In this document: positions 26,394-38,290 of the stretch, in pieces
How positions within the stretch are numbered: position 1 is the stretch's first letter
Layout: every line of letters starts with the position of its first letter
NCBI GenBank assembly: GCA_946699065.1
Contig: CAMPDV010000064.1
Span: 62,001-126,000, forward strand
Reading direction: 5' to 3'
Source: Loxodes magnus
Lineage: Eukaryota; Ciliophora; Karyorelictea; Loxodida; Loxodidae
DNA length: 64,000 nucleotides
Notes under the pieces: generated by a model
What the model was told of the DNA's origin: nothing
The model's database searches: none
Seen by the model: the letters and a program-made list of their open reading frames with translations, nothing else
Translations under genes and position numbers: made by a program

Positions 26394-28204
26394 TCAAGCT
26401 TATTTACTATTCTTCTCGACATCATGGCTAACTGTTATTCTTTTAAACTTTTATTTTAGTTGATTAGCCCACTATTCTTTTATCTATGTTCCTTGAATAT
26501 TTAATATTTTAAGATTTCTATAGAAAATATATTCTTTTCCCTCTTAATCACAGATTGGAAAAGCTTCCTAAGTAACAAGTTTTTCATCTTATAGACTAAA
26601 GATTTTTAATTATCTACAATTAATTACTATTTTTATTATATCTTTATTGCTTAGTTTACTTCCTTAAAAATTTAATTCTTTTAATTTGTTAATTTTAACT
26701 ATTTCATCAATTCAGTTTTCGTCTAAGAATTAGCAATATGGTAAATCTAAGCTTTATATTAACTAGCAGCTTCAATTAATTGATTGTAAAGTCTTATTTT
26801 TTAGCTTTTACATTCCCTTAAGAGATAATTTAGTTAATTTCCTACAATTCTCGAAAATATAGCATAGAGCTTTATTAGAAAGTTACTTAATTTGATTAAG
26901 AGATAGTTCTTCATAGTTTTATCCATAATCTCCAATCTTCTTCAAAGCATTGCTAGTAAGTTAAGAAAGTTAGGTTAAAATAAGAGACTTTAAATTAGGA
27001 CAGTTTTGCAATAAAGCTATCAAGTTGTTATCATTAAATGACTAGAAATAATTAATCTCTATATATTATAAGTATTGATGCTACTTAGAAAATAATTCCT
27101 ATATTACTTCTGTTTATAAACCTCGCAATTACATTATTTTTAAATGCCTAAGGTTATAGTTTTTCAGCTTCTGCATGAACTAATCTAATGATTATATATT
27201 TTAATAAGAGTCAACTTTGTTTAAATTAGGACATAAATAAATAAATTTATCCATATTATCATTAGAGTTCATACTTATTTCTTCTAATTAACTTCCTTTT
27301 TATTTCAAATATTTTAGTAAAATCTCTTTATTTAGTTTTCATCTAAATAATTTTAGTACCTTTAAATTTAAGCTTAAACAGTAGTCTAGTAAAAACTTTC
27401 CTGTTGCATTATTTTATCTTAATATGGCGATTTATAAAAATTATAAGCTAGTCAAGCTTTATAAAAAACTTAAATTTTCTTCTTGTAAAAAGTTAACTGT
27501 TACAACTAATTTTCTTAGATTTAAACATTTTGATATATATTCTTGAATAGTTTTATCTAAATTTGATAGCCCAAATAAATTAATTTCTTATAGTAGTTAT
27601 TATCCTTTTTAATTTTACTTTAATTTTAGTTATAATCTTTTTTATATTTCTTGAAATACTTAATCTGGCTAATTTTCTTTATCTAATTTGTAAGTATTTA
27701 TATATAAAATTTTAGTATCAGATTGCAATATTTATTGGAAAGTTCAGTTTAGTTTATTTTAAACATAGTCCTTATTACTAGAATATTCTTTTATTTCTAA
27801 CTTTTTAAATTAATACTTAAACTAATTAAGAAACTAACTAACTTATTGTAATCTACTGATATCTCTATTTTTAAGGAACTAGCAAATGTACTGAAGAATA
27901 TAGGAATTGGAAATTAAGTATGACTGACCTTTTTTAAGCATTTTAATATTTTACTTTTCATAAGTAAGTTCTTCTTAGTTAAAGTGCTAATTAAATCTCT
28001 TCATTTAAAGTATTATTTCTTAATTTTATAAACTGATATTTTATCTTTAGTCTTAAGTTAAATTCTTTTAAATTGGAACTTTTATTTAAGTTTCTTCAAG
28101 AGGAGAATTAGATTTTTTTATTATTAATCAGAAGAGGAATAAAAAGTTGATTTAAGTAATGCATAATTTTAGTTAGTAGTTGATTAATCAGTCCTACTTT
28201 ACAT
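26394..28204 (-). pseudogene. F-box/LRR protein 3, N-terminal frameshift
   Basis: Start ATG 28204 (MQSRTDQSTNQ). The total length is 1811 bp, not a multiple of three: one A is missing in an A-run near 28120 relative to genes 6 and 9, which put GAAGAA there. After that point the protein runs in the family frame through KSNSPLEET, the F-box (SYILQYICQFL) and LRRs to TGA 26394-26396. The A-run makes a sequencing error possible. The C-terminal 100 bp differ from genes 4 and 5, whereas the promoter region matches gene 2. Confidence 0.7.
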
Positions 28205-28221
28205 TTTATTATAATTAATTA

Positions 28222-28241
28222 TTTTATCAGACTATTTATAC
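28222..28241 (-). promoter_or_regulatory. TATA-like promoter block of F-box gene 3
   Basis: Minus-strand TATAAATAGTCTGATAAAAT upstream of ATG 28204; the wider upstream region is nearly identical to that of gene 2 for about 200 bp. Confidence 0.6.
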
Positions 28242-28939
28242 TTTATTTATGTAAAACAGCTATATTTTATAAATAAAGTTTGAAGATTTAAATAAGCATT
28301 AGCCTATTTAAATAAATTAAATGATTAGTTGATTTAAGGATAATTAAGCTAAATATATTTAGTATATACTTAATTGTTTTAGAATAAAAGGAAATAAATA
28401 TAAAAGCATATTTAATAGGGATTAGATATAGAGAGAGCAAGTATTTTAATATTATAAAATTTAATTTTATGCTATATGTTTAAATTAAAATTGATAGTTA
28501 ATTAAGCTAGGTGACTATATAGATAGAGAGATTATATTAACTATCATTTTTATTGTTATGTCTAGTATATTTTTAAATGTATTTAAATTAATTTAATTTA
28601 TGTTTTAATGTGAGAAAAGAAAGCATTGTGTTTATTAAATCCTCTAGTAAAAACTTTTTTTAATATAAAGCTTTAAAAGATATAAGTTCAGAATATTTAT
28701 AACTAAATAAATATTTAAGTAACTAGTATTATGTATGATCAATGTGGAAAATAAGAAAATATATTAAGTTATAAAATAATTATATTGATAAAGTACTAAA
28801 ATTATATAATAATAGTAGTTATATCACAGCTATTTTCCTAAAATCTATTAAGAAACTAAGGAATCTATTAATTTTTTTTCTATTGCTATTCTTCTCTATA
28901 AATACTTTTTCTATCTTGCTAGTTAAATCAACCAAATTA

Positions 28940-29334
28940 ATATTTATTGACTCTTTAGCATATAAAATATGCTAGTTTAAGCTTTTATGAAAATTACTTC
29001 TTTTCTTCCTATAATGGAAATGATTATGGATAGACCTAACTAGTTAGATCCCTTTAGCTTCTAAGCTTTATTTTAATATAATATCTAATTCTTCACATAT
29101 ATTCATACAGCGAAGGGTTAAATTACTCATATCTAAATATACTTTAAATTAATTTGGGAAATTTCCATTCATTCCTTTTAAATTAAAATTTCACTTGTAA
29201 TTTATAGCTACTCTAGTTAGAGGAAGAGCAAGATAGAAATAACCCTTATTTTATCTTTTTAAAATTTAATAGCTATATAGTTAAGCTTTTTCCCTAGATT
29301 AAACAAATTTGCTAATCAACTTATTTGTTAGCAT
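28940..29334 (-). other. Possible small protein gene, family unknown
   Basis: From ATG 29334 the minus strand reads KGYFYLALPLTRVAINYKW, NLKGMNGNFPNQFKVYLDM and ICEELDIILKQSLEAKGIQ with a purine-first codon pattern, better than the other frames. The end is not defined because stops are ambiguous. No family is recognised. It may be a fragment. Confidence 0.28.
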
Positions 29335-29339
29335 TTTAT

Positions 29340-30390
29340 AGAGTAAGTAGCATTGCTTTTATTTTTTATTGTTAAAAGTATGAAACAATTTTCAGTTTAT
29401 GCTTCTAAGTAAATTTTAGTTAGCCTTTTTATTTAATTTCTAGAACTCTTGAAATATAAGGAAATATATGAGAACTTAAGATATAACTTTAGTTAAATTA
29501 AATCATTTTCTCTAAAAGAAAACAAGAAAAATATAAGAAAAAATGCTTAAAATATCTTGAAAAGCAGCTTAAATTCTTAAAATACTCTTAAGATATCTAC
29601 AAAAGTAAATAAACTGGTAATAATTAAAATTTTGAGTAAAATCACTAGAATTAATATCTAAAGAAACCTTAAACGCTAAATTTTAAACTGTTTTTAATTT
29701 TTTAATGATAAATATACATATTTTTTACATTTTAATAAATTTTTTGTGATGCTATTTGGCTAAAGCTGCCATATAAATAGATAAAATCTTAGCTTTATTT
29801 AAATAGTAAAATTCTATTATAAAATTAAAAAAAGATGATTACTATTTGAATAATAAGAAAGATTAATTAATAGGATTAAACTTATATAAGAAAAATAACT
29901 AAAATAGCGGGATAGAGTTTGTCTTTAAAATTTAAAGTTTAAAAATTAAAAATAAATATAATGAAATAAAAATAATGAAAGATAATAAAATCTTATTTAT
30001 TTTTCTCTATAAATTTTATGAAATATTATAAATACAATAAAAATTATTATAGAGATATGGAAAGTAATTTAAGATATTTTATATTTTAAAGTAATTTCTA
30101 CTTTTGAATTAAATATTTCTACTAAATACTATAAAATAAGTAGTGAAAATAAATTTTAATTTAATAATTTTAAATACATTTAAAAAATAATAATTTTAAC
30201 TTATTTATATAACTTTAAAAAAGTTTTGTTCTTTAAAAATTAATTTAAAATTAATTTACAAACATGTAAAAAGAGTTTATTAATAAAATATAAAGAATTG
30301 AAACTTAAATAAAGTTTTTTATAGCTATTATAGATATTTTAATTGATTAAATATTATATTTTTTAAAGATTTTTATAATTTAAGTTTATC
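29340..30390. other. AT-rich spacer, nothing recognised
   Basis: Extremely AT-rich DNA between the possible small gene and F-box gene 4. The last 90 bases belong to the 3' flank shared with gene 5. Confidence 0.4.
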
Positions 30391-30391
30391 T

Positions 30392-32221
30392 CTATTTGTA
30401 ATATTTTCTTTCAGGTTATTAACTATCATTCTCAACATTATGGCTAACTATCATTCGTACGAACTTCTATTTAAGTTTATTAGCCCACTTTTCCTTTATC
30501 TGTGTTCCTACAATTTATAAATATTTAAGACTTCTATAAAAAGGATATTTTTGTCCCTCTTAATCATAAAATGGAAAAGCTTCCTAAGTAAGATCTTCAA
30601 TAAAAAGTAGATTTAAAGCTTTTAGTTACTTAAATTTAGTTACTAATTGTATTACATCTTTATTACTTAGTTTACTTCCTTAAAAGTTTAATTCTTTTAG
30701 TTTGCTTATTTTAACTATTTCGTTTGCTCAATTTTCATCTAAGAATTTACAATATCCCAAGTCTAAGCTTTCTAATAATTAGCAGCTTCAATTAATTGAT
30801 TGTAAAGTCTTATATTTTAGCTTTTTCATACCATAAAGAGACAATTTAGTTAATTTCCTACAATTCTCGAAAATATAACATAGAGCTTTATTAGAAAGTT
30901 ACTTAATATGATTAAGAGATAGTTCTTCATAGTTTTATCCATAATCTCCAATCTTCTTCAAAGCATTGCTAGTAAGTTTATACAATAAAGTCAAAATAAG
31001 AGACTTTAAATTAGGACAGTTTTGCAATAAAGCTATCAAGTTGTTATCATTAAAATATAAGCAGCAATCAATATCTACATATTATAATTTATTATGCTAC
31101 TTTTAAAATAATTCTTATATTATATCTGCTTATAAACTTTGAGATTACATTAACTTTAAATGGCTAAGGCTATAGTTTTTTATCTTCAGTATGAACTAAT
31201 CTAAGGATTATTCTATTTAATAATATTTAATTTGTTTTATGTTTGGACATAAATCAATATACTTATCCATATTTTCATTTTAGTTTATATTTATTTCTTC
31301 TATTAAATTTCCATTTTATTTCAAATATTGCAACAAAATATCTTGATTAAGTCATTCACTAAATAAGTTTATTATCTTTAAATTTAAGTTTAAGCAGTTA
31401 TCTAGTAAAAATTTTCCTGTTATCTGATTTTATTTTTGGTATGAGATTTCTATGAATTATAGCCTAGTCAAATATTTTAAAAAGCTTAAATTTTCTTCTT
31501 ATAAAAATTAGATTTCTAAAACTAATTTTCTTAGATTTAAGCATTTTGCTATATATTCTTGAATAGTTCTATCTAAATTTATTAGTCTAGATAAATAAAT
31601 TTCTTATACTAGGCTATATCCTTTTTGGTTTAGGTTTAATTTTAGTTATAAAAAGCTTTTAATGTTTTGGTAGTTTTATTCTTATCAATTTTCTCCTTTT
31701 AAATCAATAGTACTAATTTACAAAATTCTAGTATCAGATTATAAAATTTATTATAGAGTTCAGTTAGTTTTATTTTTTACATAGTCCTAATTACTAGAAT
31801 ACTTCTTTATTTCTAACTTTTTAAATTAATATTTGAACTTATTAAGAAATTTATTAACTTATTGCAATCTACAGATGTCTCTATTTTTAAGGAACTAGCA
31901 AATATACTGAAGAATATAGTAATTGGAAATTAAGTTTGATTAGTTTTACTTTATCAATAGACTTTTTTCTAAAAGATGATCTTCTTAGTGAAAGTAATCA
32001 TTAAGTTCTTTTATTTAAAATGTTATTTCTTAATCTTTTTAACTTTTTAAACAGCTTTCTATCCTCTAGACTTAAGTTAAATCGTTTTGGTTTTGCGCTG
32101 ATACTTAAGTTTTTTGGAGAGTAGTATTAGGTTCTTATAGTAGATCAGAAGAGGGTTAAAAATTCTAGCTTTGGAGTGAATAACTTTAGTTATTAGTTGA
32201 TTAATCAGTCCTACTTTACAT
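30392..32221 (-). CDS. F-box/LRR protein 4
   Basis: A single 1830-bp frame begins at ATG 32221 (MQSRTDQSTNNQ). An F-box-like segment near residues 110-155 (YYILQYICQFLKNRDICRLQ) is followed by cysteine-type LRRs to the C-terminus (FVRMIVSHNVEND). F-box proteins normally join Skp1 through the F-box and bind substrates through LRRs; that role is inferred. At the column where genes 2, 6, 7 and 9 stop, this gene has AGA, so I ended it at the next TAG (30392). A TAA-TAA pair a few codons earlier could also be the stop. Its last 300 bp match gene 5 almost exactly. Confidence 0.75.
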
Positions 32222-32239
32222 TTTATTATAATTAATTAT

Positions 32240-32258
32240 TTCATCAGACTATTTATAC
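32240..32258 (-). promoter_or_regulatory. TATA-like promoter block of F-box gene 4
   Basis: Minus-strand GTATAAATAGTCTGATGAAA about 30 bases upstream of ATG 32221. Confidence 0.6.
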
Positions 32259-32421
32259 TTAATTATTGAAAAACAGCTATCTTTTGCTAAGAAATAAATA
32301 TTTAATATATTTATTTAAATAGTAATAATTATTTAATTTATTATAAAAGATAAGCTAATTTAATATATAGTAATACATTATTTTTATATAACAACCAAAA
32401 AATAATGCTTTGTAATTATTA

Positions 32422-32490
32422 TAAATAAATAAATTTGATTATAGAGCGCGTAGCACTCTAATTGGTGCGCAGCTCTTTAAAAAATGTTTC
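32422..32490 (-). repeat. Inverted retroelement 3' end (hairpin plus tail)
   Basis: On the minus strand: AAAGAGCTGCGCACCAATTA hairpin arm, closing arm GTGCTACGCGCTCT, then TTTATTTATT. It is the same end as at window position 1 and in opposite orientation to the plus-strand copy at 33331, 850 bp away. Confidence 0.65.
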
Positions 32491-32615
32491 ATACTGACAA
32501 GAATGTTTGTTACTGATAAAATTATCAGATACTGATAAACCTTGTTCAATACTGGTATAATTATTCAGTACTGATAAAAATGTTCAATACTGATATAATT
32601 TTAGAATACTCGTAA
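32485..32615. repeat. Degenerate tandem repeat around TACTGATAAA
   Basis: Six or seven imperfect units built on ATACTGATAAA, some with a TTGTTCA spacer (for example TACTGATAAAATTATCAGA, TACTGGTATAATTATTCAG, TACTGATAAAAATGTTCAA), spaced about 20-27 bases. It directly adjoins the inverted hairpin end, so it is probably internal to that element. Confidence 0.6.
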
Positions 32616-32625
32616 TCTTTAATAC

Positions 32626-32935
32626 TTGCTGGAGGTCCAAGGACATGGCAGGATTGTGTCTCATTGCATCACCAAAGCAGAGGACGACATGTGTCAATTA
32701 TGGGTACTTAAATTCCCCACCTCTGATGAAGCTCGCAAAAATAATTTCTTTTTAGTTCCAGAATTAAAAATAAACGAAACCAAGTCAAGCCAACGTCGAA
32801 GGTCTAAGAATCTTATGTCTCGAGGCCAAACCAAAGCAGAGGAAGACATAAAGTCGATTATAGGTACTTAACTTCCCCAACCTCTGATGAAGACGACCTT
32901 GTTGTTCACCTTCGAACAACTATGGCGGCTTTAAA
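32626..32935. repeat. Short GC-rich element with an internal 164-bp repeat
   Basis: ACCAAAGCAGAGGA...CCTCTGATGAAG occurs twice, at about 32667 and 32831. A diverged relative lies inverted at 39005-39300, with ATGGCAGG, AAAGCAGAG and CCAACCTCTGATGAA shared. The three copies of the AAAGCAGAG...CTCTGATGA block contain facing arms (CAGAG and CTCTG) that could form a stem. No protein similarity was recognised in any frame. It may be the body of the minus-strand element ending at 32422. Confidence 0.5.
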
Positions 32936-33024
32936 ATAATATATTAATAATTTTCTTTATTATATTTTATTAAATCTCCTTTATAAAAAATTCACATCTC
33001 ATTATAAAAAAAAAATTTAAATAG

Positions 33025-33387
33025 GGTGGAAAGCCTTTTCCTTCTGGTGCTGTTTGGAGACCCAGCAAGGCAATTAAAAAAGGAGCGCGGACGGAGAATA
33101 AATCGGAGGAAGAGAAACCAATAACAAGAGAAGGAAGACTTAACAGACTGGAGAACTCAGAATGTCAGGAGGAAACTTTCTTCATCATAGGTCAGGGAAA
33201 GATGTACCTGTAATCGCATATTGCATCCTATGCTTTGGAAGGAAAATGTACAGGGACGTACTGCAGGAAGAGAAAAAAAGGATAAAGAGACCCATAACAA
33301 ATTTTTTCGACATTAAATAAAATTAATTTAAAGAGCTGCGCACCAACGAGAGTGCTACGTGCTCTATAATCGAATTTATTTATTTAA
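33025..33387 (+). mobile_element. Short retroelement with hairpin and TTTA tail
   Basis: It begins TAGGGTGGAAAG, is GC-rich compared with its surroundings, and ends in the shared hairpin (33331-33366) plus TTTATTTATTTAA. Before the tail a frame reads AYCILCFGRKMYRDVLQEEK and RPITNFFDIK up to TAA, which could be the last codons of another LINE's ORF. A 5'-truncated LINE copy is the likeliest explanation, with a SINE as the alternative. Confidence 0.5.
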
Positions 33388-33600
33388 CTTATAAAGGCCT
33401 ATATTAAGATTAATAAATTACCATTATTTACATTATAAGTAATTATTTATTTTCTTGAATGAATATATCGTAGGAAATTAATTTGAATAACTAGATAGAA
33501 TTGCTTTTAAAATTTGAAGTTTATAAGATAAAAGTAAACCCCATAAAAATTAAAATATTGGAGCTAAGATAATTTCTGTTATTATAAAATATATAAAATG

Positions 33601-34027
33601 GATGTCGGCCGCTTCAGTCAAACTAGTAGGTAATCTGGTGCAGTGTATACTGCATTGCGAGTAATCTCACACTAGATGCCACCACGGGGAAGGGTGGATA
33701 AGCTCTGTTGAGACGTACCTAACTTACCCCGAGGGTTCTCTTTAGCAGTATGAAAGTTTGACTGACGGGCCTTCTAATTACCAACTTAATAACTATCTCT
33801 TATTTGGACCTTATTCAAGAAGACTGAAGCATTTGACTCAAGATTTTAGAATAATTTTTAATAAGAAGATTCCCCATTTGGAGAAGCTGACATGACTCAT
33901 CGGACCTCTAGAATTTAACAAGAAACATGAGAACATTTTTTAAATATTAAATATTAATATTGAAAGAGTTACGCGCCATCGAGGTGCTACACGCTCTATA
34001 ATCATTTTTATTTATTTATTTATTTAT
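33601..34027 (+). mobile_element. SINE-like element, copy A
   Basis: A 427-bp element with copies at 39711 and 45825. The 5' 180 bp look like a structured RNA: CCACCACGGGGAAGGGTGG forms a hairpin whose CGGGG loop side could pair with CCCCG 50 bases downstream. TCAGTCAAACT near the start can pair with AGTTTGACTGA about 145 bases later. The 3' end carries the LINE-type hairpin (AGAGTTACGCGCC...GGTGCTACACGCTCT) and TTTA repeats. No ORF is evident. It is probably mobilised by a LINE. Confidence 0.7.
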
Positions 34028-34341
34028 ACTATTTTTAGGAAATAATTATAGAAATTGAAAGTCTCTTTAGAGGCATTGAAAGTAACTTTCTAGTTTTTTA
34101 TATTTAATGTCTTCTCTATTTTTGAAATACAAATATTTTAATAAAAAAATATATAAGAAACCAAGAAATATTTGATATTTTAAACTTTAAGATAAATTTA
34201 ATTTATTTTTTCCTTTTTATTTTTGAGATTTTTATTCTTTTGGAAATGCATTTAAAAAGCTTTAGTAAAATTTAATTTAAAATATATAAAACTAAATAAT
34301 TTTAATAAATTTTTTAATACAATTATATTGGAAAAGTAAAA

Positions 34342-35049
34342 ATGGATAACTTCTTGTAAAAAACCTCTTCTCAAAAGGATTCATCTTACGAGCAATAAAA
34401 TATATTTTAAGCACTCCAATTGCTGTAATAAGAAAATTTCAACCTCCTAAGAACAGTTCAAGAACTAGAAAGAAAAATAGAGCACCTGATGTACAATTAA
34501 TAAGAATAAATGAAAAATGAAAATAAATAGACAGGAAGCGACAAGGTAGGAGAGCTAGAGAAAAAATTCGACTAATTCGCAGAACTAACTGAAAGCATAT
34601 TTTTGCAAAATATACAGGGGAATGATCCTATGGATGTGGAGAAACAGCCTGCAATAAAAGATATTCCCTATAGGAAAATACTGTGATGCTGATACTGCAA
34701 GAGACCAGGACACAAAGTTAGAAACTGCTTCTAATTCCAATAAAAACAGAAAGCAGAAAATTTAAAGCTATGAAGAACCATAAGTAAACTATATTGCACT
34801 GCGGAAGGAAGAATTTATAGAAGAAAGATGTACGCAGGGCATGAAATTTTAGAAGACGTGATTATAGCAGGACAAAGAAGAAATGAACAAATGCTTGGAA
34901 TGAAGATTGATTGAAGCAAGATTACGAAAATAAAAAAGGGAGAACACAGCACAGATAGATATGTGCTTCAAGAAGAAGCCCCAGAAGAAGACTGGAAATG
35001 GAAATTGTAACAAAACTATTAAACTTTAAAAAGTGACGAACCTTATTGA
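34342..35049 (+). CDS. Gag-like zinc-knuckle protein, intact
   Basis: From ATG 34342 one frame of 235 codons runs to TGA 35047-35049. The order is a Gln-rich N-terminus, a coiled coil (about residues 35-95, with LLRTVQELERKIEHLM), GNDPMDVEK, a retroviral-type zinc knuckle CWYCKRPGHKVRNC (C-x2-C-x4-H-x4-C, preceded by IL and a TGA-encoded Trp), a basic region, and EEDWKWK near the end. Zinc knuckles of this type bind nucleic acid in Gag and in LINE ORF1 proteins. No reverse transcriptase or integrase follows, so it is either a solo ORF1/Gag or a domesticated protein. It abuts the 3' end of F-box gene 5, as its broken relative abuts gene 2. Confidence 0.75.
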
Positions 35050-35149
35050 TAGGTGGGATCACTATAATTAATTATTAATTATTATTATTGGATATTTTAG
35101 AATATTAAATATTATATTTTTTAAAGATTTTTATAATTTAAGTTTATCT

Positions 35150-37009
35150 TTATTTGTAATATTTTCTTTCAGGTTATTAACTATCATTCTCAACATTATG
35201 GCTAACTGTCATTCGTACGAATTTCTATTTAAGTTTATTAGCCCACTTTTCCTTTATCTGTGTCCCTACAATTTGTAAATATTTAAGACTTCTATAAAAA
35301 GGATATTTTTGTCCCTCTTAATCATAAAATGGAAAAGCTTCCTAAGTAAGATCTTCAATAAAAAGTAGATTTAAAGCTTTTAGTTGCTTAAGATTGTTTA
35401 TTATTTCTATAATGTCTTAGTTACTTATTTGCACTCCTTAAAAATTTAATTCTTTCAATTTGTTTATCTTCACTATTTCTCTTATTCAATATTAATCTAA
35501 GAAATTGCAATATGCAAAATTTAAACTTTTGATTAGTATACAATTTAAATTCATAGACTGTAAAGTTTTATTTTTTAGCTTTTTCATACCTTTAAGAGAC
35601 AATTTAGTTAGTTTTCTACATCTCTCAAAAATATAACGTAGAGTTTTATTAGAAAGTTATCTAATCTAATTAAGAGATAATTCTTCATAGTTTTATCCAT
35701 AATCTCCAATCTTCTTCAAAGCATTATTATTTAGATTAAACAATAAAGTACATGTAAGAGACTTTAAGTTAGGACAGTTTTGCAATAAAGCTATCAAGTT
35801 GTTATCATTAAATTACTAGCAATAATCAATCACTATATGTTATAAATTATTATGCTACTTTTAAAATAATTCTTATATTATATCTGCTTATAAACTTTGA
35901 GATTACATTATTTTTAAATGACTAAGGTTATAGTTTTTTAATTTCAGTATGAACTAGTCTAAAGAATTTTAAATTTTATAAGAGTCAATTCTGTTTAATT
36001 TAGGACAAAAATCAATATATTTATCCATATTCTTATTAGAGTTAATGCTTATTTCTTCTATTTATCTTCCTTTTTATTACAAATATTGTAATAAAAACTC
36101 TAAATTTATTCCTTCATTATATACTTTTAGTAGCTTTAAATTTAAACTTAAGCAATAGTCTATTAAAAATTTTCCTACTATCTAAGTTTAACTTAATATG
36201 ATGATTTCTAAGAATTATAAGTGAATCAAGTTTTATAAAAAGCTTAAATTATCTTCTTATAAGCAGTTAACTACTATAACTAATTTCTAAACATTCTAGC
36301 ATTTTTATATATATTCTTGAAAAGTTCTATCTAAATTAGTTAGTCCAACTAGATGAATTTCTTGGACTAGTTTAAATCCTTTTTAATTTAGATTTAACTT
36401 TACTTATAAATATTTTTTTATTTCTTAGAAAACTTTTTCTGGCTAGTTTTCTTTATCTAAATCCTAAGTGTTAATATATAAAATTTTAGTATCAGATTAT
36501 AAAATTTGTTTTAGAGTTCAGTTTATTTTGGTTTAAACATAGTCATAGTTACTAGAATATTTCTTTATTTCTAACTTTTTAAATTAATATTTAAATTTAT
36601 TAAGAGACTAATTAACTTATTGTAATCTACAGATGTCTCTATTTTTGAGGAACTAGCAAATATACTGAAAAATATAAGAATTGGAAAGCAAGGTCTGCAT
36701 ACTACTTTTAAACTGTTTATTATACTATTTTTCATATGAAATGTGTTCTTAGTTTAAATGTTCATGAAATCTCTTAATTGGAAGTGTAAGTTCTTAATCT
36801 TTATACTCTTCTTTAGATGTTAATGAATTTATTAAATTGTTTTTTTATCTTAATTCTTATGTTAAATTGCTTTGAATTTGAGTTGAGATTAAGTTTTCTT
36901 GGAGAGATTAAGTTGATTCTTTTTATTATAGATCAGAAGTAGCTTATTGGTTTGAATTATGTATTTGTTAAATTTGATTGGTATTTTGTTAATCACTCCT
37001 ACTTTACAT
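35150..37009 (-). CDS. F-box/LRR protein 5
   Basis: An 1860-bp single frame from ATG 37009 (MQSRSDQQNTNQ) with an F-box-like segment (SYIFQYICQFL, about residues 115-160) and the LRR array. I placed the end at TAA 35150-35152, the column where gene 4 has TAG; a TAA-TAA pair slightly earlier is an alternative. The last 300 bp are nearly identical to gene 4, but the front half is more diverged, so the two look partly homogenised by gene conversion. Confidence 0.75.
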
Positions 37010-37028
37010 TTTATTATAATTTAATATA

Positions 37029-37047
37029 TTATCAGACTATTTATACT
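37029..37047 (-). promoter_or_regulatory. TATA-like promoter block of F-box gene 5
   Basis: Minus-strand TATAAATAGTCTGATAATAT upstream of ATG 37009. Confidence 0.6.
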
Positions 37048-37779
37048 TTAGTTATAAAAACGGTTATAATAAACTAACTTTTATGATTTAAATATGCATT
37101 ACCATATAAATTTTAATTAGAATTAATATATTAAACTTTAAATTAAATTAAAATAACTACCAAATAAATTACTTATATTGCTTATCTTATAGCTATTCTT
37201 TTTAATATACTAAATAGCTATTATTATTTATTTGTTGTTAACAGAGGTAACTACGAAAATAATCCTCTAATAAAATTATATTATAGCTAAGTTTTTATTT
37301 TTTGAAAAACAAAATGCTAAGAGAAAATAAGCATTTACATTATATTATTTCCTTTAGGTATTTTAATATGTAAATATAATTATAAAGTTTATATATAATA
37401 TTTTTATTTAAAAATCCTTTAAAGGTAAATATTTCTTGCTAATTTTTTCATAATAGATAGATAAACCTCATTTCCCATACACCATCTCAATTTTCAATCC
37501 AATTTTACTGATTTTTAAAGATATTTAATAATTTATCTTTTAGAATGAAATTTTCAGTTAAATTTAATTATATTCAAGATATTTGCTACTTTCAGTCATG
37601 GAAAAATAAAATAAATGCTATATGTTTTTGCAAGTATTTTATCTTCTTTCCTGCCAATCTCAAGATTGCTTTTGAAGCTAAATAAAAAGCTTATAAATCT
37701 ATAAAATTATTCTCCTTAATATGAATATATTCCTTGAATTATTTTTTCGCTTCTATAATGTTCGGTAACATATTTCTTT

Positions 37780-38290
37780 TGTTTTTTAGGATTTTTTTAA
37801 ATTATAATCTTTCTCTTTTTAGTAGTAGTTGATTTTGTCTCTTCTTTTTGTTCTCCTACTTCTTTTAGTAATTTCAATACTCTTATTTGAAATTGTGAAA
37901 TTTTAGTACCTTATCCATAGATGCATTCGAGAATTACAGAAATAGAATCTTTTTATTTCTCGTTTAGATTTAAATCTTGATTTTTTTCTTTTTTGATTAT
38001 CATTATGTCACTTGTTTTACTCTCTTAATTCCATTTAACGCTCCAATTCATGCTTATTTTCTTCTATTTTTTCTATCCTACTATCCAATCCTTTCTATTT
38101 CTATTAATAATTTTATGAATGATTGTTCTGGTCTTGTGAAATATTTCAGAAGGTATTAAGGTCTCTTTCTTAGGCTATGAGTTCTATTCTTATCCACTGC
38201 TAGCTCAAGTTTTTCCATAAGCTTCCTATTACCTTTCTTCAACTTATTGACCTCTTTCTAGGGGTTAAAACATCACTTTAATCAGATAAA
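37780..38290 (-). pseudogene. Diverged inverted copy of the coiled-coil ORF
   Basis: Minus-strand DNA matches the coiled-coil ORF at 19.6 and 63.5 kb: AAGCTTATGGAAAAACTTGA, then ACAAGACCAGAACAATCATT, then AATTCTCGAATGCATCTATGG. The frame KDSISVILECIYGQGTK running into QIRVLKLLKEVGEQKEE agrees with copy 2 and shows which frame is real. Other indels break the upstream part. The rest of 37.1-39.0 kb is AT-rich with no recognised gene. Confidence 0.5.

Noticed and set aside
33601-33780. tRNA or 5S rRNA origin of the SINE head
   Set aside because: GGTTCTC resembles a B box only loosely and no cloverleaf or A box at the right spacing was found.
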